From Clostridiales bacterium (lineage in GTDB: Bacteria; Bacillota; Clostridia; Caldicoprobacterales; DTU083), in contig DUOI01000113.1 in NCBI GenBank assembly GCA_012838915.1, forward strand, positions 1 to 64,000: a stretch of 64,000 nucleotides of DNA. The letters run 5' to 3'. Shown piece by piece: positions 8,833 through 16,996 of this stretch. The stretch's first letter is position 1; the number at the start of each line of letters is the position of its first letter. Both the position numbers and the translations under genes were made by a program. The notes beneath the pieces were generated by a model. The model saw nothing but the letters and a program-made list of their open reading frames with translations. It was not told the origin of the DNA and ran no database searches.

Positions 8833-9891
8833 GTGAGCAGAGTAAATGAAATCACCAGAGAAAAATGGATTCTAAGCGTTTTCCCGGAGTGGGGAACCTG
8901 GCTGAATGAAGAAATTGATGCAGAAGAGGTTCCGGCCGGGCAGGTGGCTATGTGGTGGTTAGGATGTACCGGTATTTGGATTAAAACCGAAAAAGGTACA
9001 AATATAGCTGTTGATTTGTGGTTTGGCAGCGGAAAGAGAACCCAGAAAAACAAGGAGATGGACAAATACCATCAAATGCGCAACATGACCGGCGGGCGGA
9101 TGACCCAGCCCAATCTGCGTGCTGCACCTGTGGTATATGATCCTTTTGCCGTTACACAGGTGGATGCAGTCTTGTCCACTCATTACCATAACGACCACAT
9201 TGATCCGTTTTTTGCAGCAGCCGTGCTTAAGAACTGCCCCGGTGAGCCTCCTTTTATAGGTCCGAAAAAAAGCGTTGAAAGGTGGCTGGAATGGGGAGTA
9301 CCTGAAGAACGCTGCAAGGTAGTTGCTCCGGGCAGTGTTGTGAAGGTGAATGACGTTGAAATCGTCGCACTGGATTCCTTTGATCGTACCTGCCTGGTAA
9401 CTGTAGATAAATCCATTTCCGGCATTTGTCCGACTGACATGGATGAGAAAGCGGTGAACTATCTGATAAAGACACCGGCTGGAAATATTTATCATAGCGG
9501 TGACTCCCATTACTCAATCTATTATGCCAAGCATGGAAAAGATCACAGGATCGATGTTGCTTTCGGTTCATACGGTGAAAATCCTGTTGGTTGTCAGGAT
9601 AAAATGACCTCAGTTGATATACTCCGCATGGCCGAAGCGCTGAAGACGAAGGTGGTCATACCTATCCATTATGATGTCTGGTCCAATTTCAAGGCAGATC
9701 CCGCTGAAATTCTGAAACTCTACAACTTTAAAAAACATGTGCTGGATTACCGGTTCAAACCGTTTATTTGGGATGTGGGCGGTAAGTTTCTATATCCTCA
9801 GGATAAAGATACATTTCAGTACCATTACCGCCGCGGATTTGAAGACTGTTTTACTGATGAGCCCAATGTTCCGTTCCGTTCAATTCTGTAA
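8833..9891 (+). CDS. ulaG: L-ascorbate-6-phosphate lactonase UlaG
   Basis: A metallo-beta-lactamase-fold hydrolase of 352 residues, very close to E. coli UlaG over its full length. The N-terminus [22 protein letters not shown] and the core [10 protein letters not shown] are diagnostic. Metal ligands are in THYHNDHID, in the Asp of YHSGDSHYS and the His of [11 protein letters not shown]. It opens the lactone of L-ascorbate-6-phosphate to 3-keto-L-gulonate-6-phosphate in the cytoplasm. Start is GTG 8833 after GGGGGA, giving [10 protein letters not shown], which aligns with the E. coli start. An ATG at 8812 precedes the ribosome site. First gene of the long downstream unit. Confidence 0.95.
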   Translation: MSRVNEITREKWILSVFPEWGTWLNEEIDAEEVPAGQVAMWWLGCTGIWIKTEKGTNIAVDLWFGSGKRTQKNKEMDKYHQMRNMTGGRMTQPNLRAAPVVYDPFAVTQVDAVLSTHYHNDHIDPFFAAAVLKNCPGEPPFIGPKKSVERWLEWGVPEERCKVVAPGSVVKVNDVEIVALDSFDRTCLVTVDKSISGICPTDMDEKAVNYLIKTPAGNIYHSGDSHYSIYYAKHGKDHRIDVAFGSYGENPVGCQDKMTSVDILRMAEALKTKVVIPIHYDVWSNFKADPAEILKLYNFKKHVLDYRFKPFIWDVGGKFLYPQDKDTFQYHYRRGFEDCFTDEPNVPFRSIL

Positions 9892-9926
9892 GGCTCGCTG
9901 TCTTCCGACAAAGCAAGGGGTGTTTC

Positions 9927-10421
9927 ATGATGCTGTTAAGAGAGTTAGTTGAAAAAAACCGGGTTTGTTTTCATCATTCATTCAACAACTGGGAGGATGC
10001 CATCCGCGCTGCCTGTCAACCTTTACTGGATGACGGATCAATTGAGCAGGCATATGTGGATTCCATTATTGCTACTGTACACAAGTATGGTCCATATATT
10101 GTTTTTGCCCCTGATGTTGCAATGCCCCACTCCAAACAGGGGGCTGAAGGTGTTAATAACACTGCTATCAGTTTTATGAAAGTGGAGGAGCCGGTAAGGT
10201 TCCTGGAGGACAATCGTGATAAGGACGCCAGATTGTTTTTCACCGTGTGTGCTGTGGATCAGGACAAGCATCTGGAGAATATGGAGAAACTCTCAGAGCT
10301 TTTAACTATTTCTCCGGATATCATCGGAGATTTGCTTGACGCCAAAGACGCAAAAGATCTTTTGTTGATTGACCAAAAGTATGACAATCCAGCATCGAAA
10401 ATAACAAAAGATAAAGGATGA
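9927..10421 (+). CDS. ulaC: PTS EIIA, ascorbate type (UlaC-like)
   Basis: 164 residues of the mannitol/fructose-type EIIA fold. The phosphorylatable histidine is His68 in APDVAMPHSK. It would accept phosphate from HPr and pass it to the EIIB encoded at 13949. ATG 9927 follows AAGGGG; a second ATG follows directly. Its stop overlaps the next start (ATGA at 10418-10421). In E. coli the EII genes are contiguous (ulaABC); here EIIA is separated from EIIC and EIIB by two unrelated genes. Confidence 0.88.
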   Translation: MMLLRELVEKNRVCFHHSFNNWEDAIRAACQPLLDDGSIEQAYVDSIIATVHKYGPYIVFAPDVAMPHSKQGAEGVNNTAISFMKVEEPVRFLEDNRDKDARLFFTVCAVDQDKHLENMEKLSELLTISPDIIGDLLDAKDAKDLLLIDQKYDNPASKITKDKG

Positions 10422-11464
10422 AAGGGATAATGATAGTCGAAAAAAAGAAACTGGGAGATATACCGCGTTGTTATGCAGTTTCGGCGATAGAGGTAAACGG
10501 AGAGCAGCAGCTGGTGTTTGCCGGTGAAGGCGAGGGTGGACCCTGCTATGCCTATTCAGGTGAGGATTTTGACACCTGCACTGCGATTTGGGAGCGCGGC
10601 GGCGGCACTATGTCATTTGTGCCTGTTCCAGGCCGGCAGAATGAATTCCTGGCAACGCAGAATTTTTTTCCGGGTTTTAAAGCTGAAACTTCCAGGGTGG
10701 TTTGGGGTAAGTTTGCAGACGGTCATTGGGTGGTAAGGGACTATATAACCATACCCTATTTACATCGTTTTGATTTGTTGGAGGCCGATGGGATTACCTA
10801 TTTCTTAGGCGCCACACTATGCAGTTTTAAGGCCGAGAGAGAGGACTGGCGCTATCCCGGAAAGGTATATGCCGGCATTTTGCCCGGCGACTGGGATGAA
10901 CCTATGGAGGTTGTTCCATTAAAGGAAGGGCTCTATAAAAACCATGGATACTTTCGGGGTGCCTGGGAAGGCCTTCCGGCGGGTTATGTTGCTGCTGAAA
11001 ACGGAGTATGGGTGTTTTCAGTGCCGAAATCGCCCGGGAGCTCCTGGGGACTGATTAGGCTAATGGATCAGCCGGTATCCGATATTGCGGTGTTTGATTT
11101 AGACGGAGACGGTGAGGATGAATATGCGCTTTTGCACCCTTTCCATGGAGATTCCTTTGATATTGTAAAAAAGCGCGGCTCTGAATTTGAAACTGTATAC
11201 AGCTATCCTAAAACGCCGGAATTTTCTCATGCCGTGTGGGCAGGAATGCTGAACGGGCATCCGGCTTTAATAGGCGGTTACCGGAGGGGAGCCGCTGAGT
11301 TGTTTATTGTCCGTTTCAATCAAAGGAACGGCTCTTTTGAAACCCAAGTGCTGGATGCCGGCGTTGGTCCTACTAATGTCTCGGTTCTTCATCGTCCCCA
11401 GGGTGACATTATAGCCGCAGCCAACAATCGAATGCACGAGGCGGCAATCTACTATATATACTGA
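10418..11464 (+). CDS. FG-GAP-like protein of unknown function in the ula cluster
   Basis: 348 residues without signal peptide or membrane segment, so probably cytoplasmic. The sequence is rich in aromatic and Gly residues in a repeating pattern typical of beta-propellers. DLDGDGEDEYALLHPFHGD (near residue 225-245) is an FG-GAP/VCBS-like calcium-binding loop. No enzyme family is recognised. It overlaps EIIA by four bases (ATGA) and the next gene by one base, so translation is coupled. An alternative ATG at 10430 has AAAGGG 3 nt upstream. A role with a sugar-phosphate or as a sensor is possible but unsupported. Confidence 0.8.
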   Translation: MKGIMIVEKKKLGDIPRCYAVSAIEVNGEQQLVFAGEGEGGPCYAYSGEDFDTCTAIWERGGGTMSFVPVPGRQNEFLATQNFFPGFKAETSRVVWGKFADGHWVVRDYITIPYLHRFDLLEADGITYFLGATLCSFKAEREDWRYPGKVYAGILPGDWDEPMEVVPLKEGLYKNHGYFRGAWEGLPAGYVAAENGVWVFSVPKSPGSSWGLIRLMDQPVSDIAVFDLDGDGEDEYALLHPFHGDSFDIVKKRGSEFETVYSYPKTPEFSHAVWAGMLNGHPALIGGYRRGAAELFIVRFNQRNGSFETQVLDAGVGPTNVSVLHRPQGDIIAAANNRMHEAAIYYIY

Positions 11465-12303
11465 TGGGATGTCTGACTGTGGGAAAAAAGCTTTTGGTCT
11501 GTGATCTTGACGGTACACTGCTGAACAGCGAGGAGAGAATAACCGCTTATACTCAGGATGTATTACTGCGGGCGAAGCGTGCAGGAATGCTTATTTGTTT
11601 TGCGTCCGGGCGAAACGAGCAGCTGATGAATGTATACTGCAGCCAGATTGGCAACTGCGACTATATTATCAGTGATAATGGGGCACTGGTTCGGTGCGGA
11701 CCCGGTGGTGAGGTCATCAGGGCATCTGTTATGCCTCAGCATATAAACGCAGCCATAATGAACCATCTGTTTCGCAATGATATAAAGTTTGCACAATACT
11801 CCAAGGATATGATTTACTGGACACCGGGCAACATTCGCATAGAAAGGCGATTCAGGTTTTATGAAGCGCTGAGCCGGGAGATGGGCTGCCCGTTAATATT
11901 AAAAAAAGAAATCGTTAACATGCAGCCTGGCAGAGGGTATCCTGGGATTCTTAAAACAGTGGCTTATGAAGAAAATGATTTAAAAATCCGGGAGATCATC
12001 CGGTTTACGCAAAACTACCCGGAGTTGCGCTGTGAGGCTACCGGATACGGACAGACAGGGCTGTTTAATGTATCCGTTTCAAAAAAAACCGCTCTTATAC
12101 AGGTTATTCGGCATGCGGGTGTTTGTGTTGATCGGGTCTATGTGTTCGGTGATTACGAAAACGATTTGAGCATGTTTGAGTGTGCGAAAAACCGCATAGC
12201 CATGGCAAATGCAGTGCCTTCTTTGAAGGAAAAAGCTGATTTTGTCACCAGGAGCAACGACGAAAATGGCGTAGCCTATTATATCGAAAATTTTCTTCTT
12301 TGA
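11464..12303 (+). CDS. HAD-superfamily phosphatase, Cof type
   Basis: 279 residues. Motif I is DLDGTLLN near residue 14, the cap region follows SGRNEQ, and motif IV is FGDYENDLSMFE near the C-terminus, so the Cof/YidA subfamily is clear. Such enzymes dephosphorylate sugar phosphates or cofactors in the cytoplasm. Its place between PTS genes suggests relief of sugar-phosphate build-up (inference). The ATG overlaps the preceding stop by one base; an in-frame GTG at 11479 is a possible alternative. The substrate cannot be read from the sequence. Confidence 0.88.
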   Translation: MGCLTVGKKLLVCDLDGTLLNSEERITAYTQDVLLRAKRAGMLICFASGRNEQLMNVYCSQIGNCDYIISDNGALVRCGPGGEVIRASVMPQHINAAIMNHLFRNDIKFAQYSKDMIYWTPGNIRIERRFRFYEALSREMGCPLILKKEIVNMQPGRGYPGILKTVAYEENDLKIREIIRFTQNYPELRCEATGYGQTGLFNVSVSKKTALIQVIRHAGVCVDRVYVFGDYENDLSMFECAKNRIAMANAVPSLKEKADFVTRSNDENGVAYYIENFLL

Positions 12304-12522
12304 TTATACGTTTGTAAAAAACACAGCTAATGTGCATGCGTATAATCCAGTCTACTTGATATAAGGGGGTGGAAACGATGTAATCCCAGCAGGAGGAACT
12401 GCCGGTACAAGTAACACTGTAAAGACTGTCTGATCAACCAGTAAAAAGAGAAAATCAAAACAAATGAAATTGGAAAGGAGTAGTGTGGCGACACACTTTG
12501 CCGCTGCATGGTGCAAATTATG
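12302..12522 (+). other. untranslated stretch before the EIIC gene
   Basis: Contains a 9-bp inverted repeat, GATTATACG (12302-12310) and CGTATAATC (12339-12347), whose right arm includes TATAAT (12341-12346). It also has GGGGGTGG followed by ATGTAA, a start codon directly followed by a stop. AAAGGAG lies at 12474-12480 just before a 15-codon frame opened by GTG 12483. None of these has an assured function. Confidence 0.35.
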
Positions 12523-12573
12523 ATGGATAATATCTTGGATCTTCTGTTAAAGTAAATCTTCGGACAACCCTTC
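12523..12573 (+). other. interrupted 5' end of the EIIC gene (in-frame TAA at 12553)
   Basis: In the frame of the downstream EIIC gene, ATG 12523 (or 12520) encodes MDNILDLLLK, then a TAA stop at 12553-12555, then IFGQPF and the ATG at 12574. The flanking residues match the expected N-terminal amphipathic stretch and first membrane segment of UlaA-type permeases, so the stop appears to interrupt the original frame. Confidence 0.7.
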
Positions 12574-13872
12574 ATGCTCATGGCAATAATTGTTTTTATT
12601 GGATACCTGGCTATGAAACAGGGTGTTGGAAAAGCTCTGGGCGGTGCAGTAAAGGCTTCCATCGGCATCTTGGTAATGGGCATGGGTTCGGGAGCCCTTA
12701 TCGCAAACTTTGGAAAACTACTGACAGCTTTGCAGAACGCCACCGGAATCCAGGGGGCCGGGCTCAATACCTATCCCACAATGACAGCAAGCTACGAGGC
12801 CATTGATGCTGTTCTGGGTGCAGGTACAGGTGCGACTTGGGGCATTTATACCCTGCTGGTTGCCTTCATCATTAACCTGGTTTTAGTTGCGTTGCGCAGG
12901 TTTACCCGCATCCGTTCCGTATATCTCACCGGCAATGCCATGATCGTCCAGGCAGGCATCAGTACTTTTGTTGTATGGAAATTCTTTGGTTTAGGCATGA
13001 TACCTACCGTTCTCATCGCCTCCCTGATTACCGCATTATACTGGGGTATTTTCTCAACCTTGCTGATCAAACCTACTCAGCTTATCACCAATGCTGACTT
13101 CACTGTGGCTCACCAACAGATGTTTGCAGACTATCTGGCCTATAAAATTGCACCAAAGCTTGGTGACCCGAAAAAAGATGATATTGAAAAGAAAAAACTG
13201 CCCACTTCGCTTAATTTCCTGCAGGATAACATCATAGCCACTGCTTTGGTAATGTTTATCTCCGCAATAGCCATTTTCCTGGTTATCGGCGGCGAGCAGC
13301 TGAATTGGCTGCGCAGTGCTGAAGGACTGAATCAGGGCGGTTTGAAAAACAATGTAGTTTTTGTTATCTGGACTGCGCTTACCTTAACCGCTAATATTGT
13401 GGTGCTGCTCAGCGGTGTTCGTATGTTTGTCGGAGAACTGATGCTGTCCTTCAAGGGCATCTCTGAAAGACTACTCCCGGGTGCGGTTGCCGGTGTTGAT
13501 TGTGCAGCTATTTTCGCCTTTGCACCGAAATCAGTAGTCCTGGGACTTATATTCGGTGCTGTGGGCCAAATCCTGGGCTTGATTTTACTTCTGGTTTTCA
13601 AATCCCCTATATTCCTGGTGCCTGGCTTTATACCCCTGTTCTTTGATAATGCCACTATATCCGTTTATGCCAATAAGTTTGGCGGCTGGAAGGCTGCGGC
13701 GATTCTCGTTACGTCACACGGTATCATACAGATTCTTGGTTCAGCCTTGGCCGTGCACATGACCGGACTGAGCTGGTGGCAGGGCAGCGGTGACTATGCT
13801 ACTATATGGGTGGGTATCATTGCCGTACTGAGAGCTGTCGGCAACGCTCTGGGCATTCCTGTCGCCGGCTGA
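12574..13872 (+). CDS. ulaA: PTS EIIC, ascorbate type (UlaA-like), 5'-truncated frame
   Basis: 432 residues from ATG 12574, with about ten hydrophobic segments. Family landmarks: RIRSVYLTGNAMIVQAG, KPTQLITNADFTVAHQQMFADYLAYKIAP, GVRMFVGELMLSFKGISERLLPGAVAGVDCAAIFAFAPK and FIPLFFDNATISVYANKFGGW, all matching E. coli UlaA (465 residues). It would transport L-ascorbate coupled to phosphorylation. The homologous frame continues upstream to 12523 but is broken by TAA 12553. ATG 12574 has no ribosome site of its own. Restart after the short upstream frame, stop readthrough or a real null mutation are all open. The C-terminus is also somewhat short. Confidence 0.85.
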   Translation: MLMAIIVFIGYLAMKQGVGKALGGAVKASIGILVMGMGSGALIANFGKLLTALQNATGIQGAGLNTYPTMTASYEAIDAVLGAGTGATWGIYTLLVAFIINLVLVALRRFTRIRSVYLTGNAMIVQAGISTFVVWKFFGLGMIPTVLIASLITALYWGIFSTLLIKPTQLITNADFTVAHQQMFADYLAYKIAPKLGDPKKDDIEKKKLPTSLNFLQDNIIATALVMFISAIAIFLVIGGEQLNWLRSAEGLNQGGLKNNVVFVIWTALTLTANIVVLLSGVRMFVGELMLSFKGISERLLPGAVAGVDCAAIFAFAPKSVVLGLIFGAVGQILGLILLLVFKSPIFLVPGFIPLFFDNATISVYANKFGGWKAAAILVTSHGIIQILGSALAVHMTGLSWWQGSGDYATIWVGIIAVLRAVGNALGIPVAG

Positions 13873-13948
13873 TAATCTTTTCGGAGGCTGTTAGTGGTTT
13901 ACCTGCCAGTGATTTACCTGCTGTCTAATTTAGAAAGGACGTGTAAAA

Positions 13949-14251
13949 ATGATTAACATTCTGTGCGTGTGTGGAAATGGAATGGGAACCAGCACCCTAT
14001 TAAAGATTAATGTCAGGAAGATTTGTGCTGAAAAAAATATCGAAGCCAATGTTGAATCCTGTTCCTTTGGTGAAGCCTTGTCCTTCCTGCCCAATACTGA
14101 TCTTATCCTTACCAGCCCCGAGTGGGCGGATATGATTCCGGCAACCGGCTGCGTGATGGCGACAACTGAGAACCTGATTGACGTGCCGGTAGTTACCGAA
14201 ACTCTTTTGAAGGCTGTCAGGGAGCATTTTCCCGATGAGCTTAAGGAATAA
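13949..14251 (+). CDS. ulaB: PTS EIIB, lactose/ascorbate type (UlaB-like)
   Basis: 100 residues with the EIIB P-loop CVCGNGMGTSTL at the N-terminus; Cys8 is the expected phosphocysteine. It receives phosphate from EIIA and transfers it to the sugar bound by EIIC. ATG 13949 follows GAAAGGACG. A 76-nt gap separates it from EIIC. Length and motif are normal, so this subunit looks intact, unlike its membrane partner. Confidence 0.9.
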   Translation: MINILCVCGNGMGTSTLLKINVRKICAEKNIEANVESCSFGEALSFLPNTDLILTSPEWADMIPATGCVMATTENLIDVPVVTETLLKAVREHFPDELKE

Positions 14252-14266
14252 GGAAGGAGCCGAATT

Positions 14267-15286
14267 GTGACCGGATATGACATTGTGAAGGGAAACATCA
14301 ACTTTACTTCACCGGAGCGCATCGGTTTAAGGTTTGATCGCATCGCGGGCGTCAGCGACGTTTACAGGATATTCGTCCTGCCGCCCCGCGAGGGTCGCGC
14401 TCCCGGAGCAACGGTGGAAAAAAAGGTTCGTCCGTCGAGTGGCAGGTATGATGAATGGGGATGTATGTGGACCAGCATCAGTGAAAGCGGAACGGATATG
14501 GGTCAGGTAACCAATATCCCTATAGATGACTGGGACAAGTGGGAGAGCTATGCTATGCCTGATCCCAAGGCCGAGGGACGTTTTGACGGCTTGGAGGAAG
14601 CATTGAAAAAGGCTGAGAAAAAGGGGTTATATGTACAGCTTAACAGCCCGCATTGTATTTTTGAGCGTATGCACTTTCTTCGGGGATTTGAAAATACATT
14701 GATGGATTGTTACTTGGAGCCTGGTATGATTTCAGATATGGCCTCAAAGTTGGCGGATTTTCAAATAGGCATTATTGAAGAGGCATACCGCCTATCCCGG
14801 GGACGGATTCACTGCTACGACACCACTGATGATTGGGGCTCGCAAAATTCCCTTTTAATATCTCCCGATATATTCCGGAAGATTTTCAAACCCCAGTACA
14901 AGCGTATTGTAGATCGCTGCCATGAATTAGGAATGGATGTCCGTTTTCATACCGATGGAAAGATAAACGACATTATTCCGGACTTTATTGAATTAGGTAT
15001 AGACATTCTCAATATTCACCAGCCACGCCTCCTGGATATTGACTTGGTATCAAAGATTGCTCAAGGCAGGATCTGCTTCGAGGCTGCAGTAGACATACAA
15101 GCTACAATGCCCTCCGGCAGCAAGGCTTTGATCGAGGCGGAAGTTCGGGAGTTGTGTGACAAATGGGGCACCCCGCAGGGAGGCCTGATCGGCGTGGAAT
15201 ACGGCTATCCGGAAGCTATCGATACTACCAGGGATTCAATGCTGTATGCCCTGGAGTGCTTCCAAAAATACGGCAGACGAAGGTAG
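14267..15286 (+). CDS. uroporphyrinogen decarboxylase (UroD) superfamily protein
   Basis: 339 residues of the UroD/MtaA-type TIM barrel, seen in DVRFHTDGKINDIIPDFIELGIDILNIHQP and the later FEAAVDIQATMPSGS..LIEAEVRELCDKWG. Methyltransferase members (MtaA, CmuA) use an HxC zinc motif; here the corresponding segment is HTDG without the Cys. Haem-pathway UroD has different N-terminal arginine motifs that are not obvious here. GTG 14267 follows GGAAGGAG and the gene begins 15 nt after EIIB, so it belongs to the ula unit. Its reaction is unknown. A role in the ascorbate pathway is only suggested by position. Confidence 0.75.
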   Translation: MTGYDIVKGNINFTSPERIGLRFDRIAGVSDVYRIFVLPPREGRAPGATVEKKVRPSSGRYDEWGCMWTSISESGTDMGQVTNIPIDDWDKWESYAMPDPKAEGRFDGLEEALKKAEKKGLYVQLNSPHCIFERMHFLRGFENTLMDCYLEPGMISDMASKLADFQIGIIEEAYRLSRGRIHCYDTTDDWGSQNSLLISPDIFRKIFKPQYKRIVDRCHELGMDVRFHTDGKINDIIPDFIELGIDILNIHQPRLLDIDLVSKIAQGRICFEAAVDIQATMPSGSKALIEAEVRELCDKWGTPQGGLIGVEYGYPEAIDTTRDSMLYALECFQKYGRRR

Positions 15287-15332
15287 GAGGCAAGAATATC
15301 TTAACCTCCGATCAATACAGCTGCATCCTAGT

Positions 15333-15361
15333 TTGACATGTAAATAACAGGCTGTTATAAT
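15333..15361 (+). promoter_or_regulatory. consensus sigma-A promoter of the DeoR-type regulator
   Basis: TTGACA (15333-15338) and TATAAT (15356-15361) match both consensus boxes, with a 17-nt spacer. It lies 53 nt upstream of the regulator start, so regulator, HPr and EI can be expressed independently of the upstream genes. Confidence 0.85.
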
Positions 15362-15414
15362 CCCATGAAAGCAGAAAAAGTTTATGAGTATTTTATAGAT
15401 AAGCGGAGGAGAAT

Positions 15415-16176
15415 ATGAAAGTCCATCGTGCCCTGGTAGAAAAAAGGCGCAGGCAAATCCTGGATTTTATAAAAAAAGAATCGGAGATAAATGTAAATGA
15501 CCTGGCCGCTAAATTTCAGGTCTCGCCTATCACTATACGCAGGGATCTCCAGTTCCTGGAGGATAATAAGAAGGTTATTCGGTTTTATGGCGGGGCGCGC
15601 CTGCTGCCGAACAAAACCGCAGAAAAAACAAAAATAGATGCCTGCAGGGAACAGATTGCAAGATATGCTGCCGGTCTGGTGGAGGATGGGGACACAATAT
15701 TTATAAACACCTCTTCCACCGCCCTGCAGATGATCACTTATATTAAAAATAAGCGGGTTACTGTAATTACCAATAACGGTAAGGCCTTGTACACGGATCA
15801 CGACCCCTGCGTCACCATTGTGCTGACAGGCGGAGAAGTCAGGGAAATAAAAGATGCCATGGTGGGAGAGTTTGCGATTAATAACCTGAATCGCGTTACC
15901 GCTAAAAAATCCTTCCTTGGATGCAGCGGCCTCAGTCCTGAGAACGGTATGACCACTGAGGTTATGAATGAGGTTAATGTAAACGAGCTGATGATTTCCC
16001 GGGTTACCGGACAGTGTTATATCCTTGCAAGCCATGAGAAGCTGGGTGTGAACAGCAGCTTCATCAGTTGTCCTGCTGAAAACCTGACAAATATTATAAC
16101 AGATGTTTATGCCCCTGAATCTATTTTGGATGCCTTACGGGCAATGGGTGTAAACGTTATGATAGCGGGATCATAA
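15415..16176 (+). CDS. DeoR/GlpR-family transcriptional regulator
   Basis: 253 residues. The N-terminal winged helix (residues ~6-60: RRRQILDFIKKESEINVNDLAAKFQVSPITIRRDLQFLED) is typical DeoR, and the C-terminal DeoRC sugar-phosphate sensor includes INTSSTALQMITYI and the TGGEVR turn. Such regulators repress sugar operons and respond to a phosphorylated intermediate; UlaR of E. coli is the ascorbate example. Its own strong promoter lies upstream. Its likely targets are the GTTCAT repeats at 8699-8743 (inference). ATG 15415 follows GCGGAGGAG. Confidence 0.9.
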   Translation: MKVHRALVEKRRRQILDFIKKESEINVNDLAAKFQVSPITIRRDLQFLEDNKKVIRFYGGARLLPNKTAEKTKIDACREQIARYAAGLVEDGDTIFINTSSTALQMITYIKNKRVTVITNNGKALYTDHDPCVTIVLTGGEVREIKDAMVGEFAINNLNRVTAKKSFLGCSGLSPENGMTTEVMNEVNVNELMISRVTGQCYILASHEKLGVNSSFISCPAENLTNIITDVYAPESILDALRAMGVNVMIAGS

Positions 16177-16214
16177 AAGGCCGGCAGGGAGCTGATTCCA
16201 CAAGGAGGAAAGAT

Positions 16215-16688
16215 ATGTACTATCTGAATCTTGCAGCCTGTGTTTTTCTGATAGGAGTTATTATAGTAGAAATTTGGTTTATTCTTCATGTCAATAAACA
16301 AATCAGGATAAAAGGCAAAGATGATTTTTTTACCGGCGCTCTTGTTATGCTGTTTGTTATTTTGATCTTTCCGCTGACAGAGAATCTGCAAATGATCGAG
16401 ATTGTACGCAACATACTTTTGCTGGCAGCTCTTTTTGCTACCATGGCTGTTCGCAGAGGTTTGACAGATCGAGGCGTACAGAAGCTTTTTTTCACCATTC
16501 CCTGGGAGAAGCTGGACGAGGTCCTTATTTCCGAAGGTCAGATGAACAAGGTACAGGTAGTATTTCGCACCAAAACAATGCGCTTTAAACTAATCTTTCC
16601 AAGATTTAAGCTTAAAGAGTTAGTGTTTGAATTACAAAAACATGTAGACAAGGTATCTTTACAGAAAAGCCTGCAAAAACAAATATAA
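16215..16688 (+). CDS. small membrane protein of unknown function
   Basis: 157 residues with three likely transmembrane helices: residues ~5-25, ~42-56 and ~62-80. A soluble C-terminal part follows (WEKLDEVLISEGQMNKVQVVFRTKTMRFKLIF), whose strand pattern could be PH-like. No family was recognised with confidence. ATG 16215 follows AAGGAGG. It lies between the DeoR regulator and HPr genes on the same strand with short gaps, so it probably shares their transcript. Confidence 0.7.
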   Translation: MYYLNLAACVFLIGVIIVEIWFILHVNKQIRIKGKDDFFTGALVMLFVILIFPLTENLQMIEIVRNILLLAALFATMAVRRGLTDRGVQKLFFTIPWEKLDEVLISEGQMNKVQVVFRTKTMRFKLIFPRFKLKELVFELQKHVDKVSLQKSLQKQI

Positions 16689-16723
16689 TACCATACTCTT
16701 ATGCGTAGAGGTGAATACAGATA

Positions 16724-16996
16724 ATGGTAAGACAGAAAGTTGTTATTAAGAATAAATCGGGGCTTCACCTTAGACCTGCCACAATTTTTTCCAAGATCGC
16801 TGCAGGTTGTGCCAGCGATATTAAACTGATAAAAGGCGATAAAACCGTTAATCCAAAGAGCATATTGTTTCTGATGAGTGCCGGTGTGAAATGCGGTGAT
16901 GAGATCGAGCTTGTATGCAGCGGGGAAACAGCACATGATGACATGCAGACCCTGATTGACGCAATCAACAGCGGTTTGGGCGAAGATGATGAGTAA
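16724..16996 (+). CDS. ptsH: HPr-family PTS phosphocarrier
   Basis: 90 residues. His15 in NKSGLHLRPA is the site phosphorylated by enzyme I, and Ser46 in VNPKSILFLMSAG corresponds to the HPr kinase site of Firmicutes, so both regulatory positions are kept. It carries phosphate from the EI encoded immediately downstream to EIIA. The neighbouring residues differ from common HPr (NPKSIL rather than the usual NGKSIM), which may mark a dedicated paralog; a second, housekeeping ptsH elsewhere cannot be excluded. The 3' end overlaps the EI gene. Confidence 0.9.
   Translation: MVRQKVVIKNKSGLHLRPATIFSKIAAGCASDIKLIKGDKTVNPKSILFLMSAGVKCGDEIELVCSGETAHDDMQTLIDAINSGLGEDDE

Noticed and set aside
15382-16035. 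217-codon minus-strand frame over the DeoR gene
   Set aside because: Antisense to a clear HTH regulator with a consensus promoter; composition looks random.
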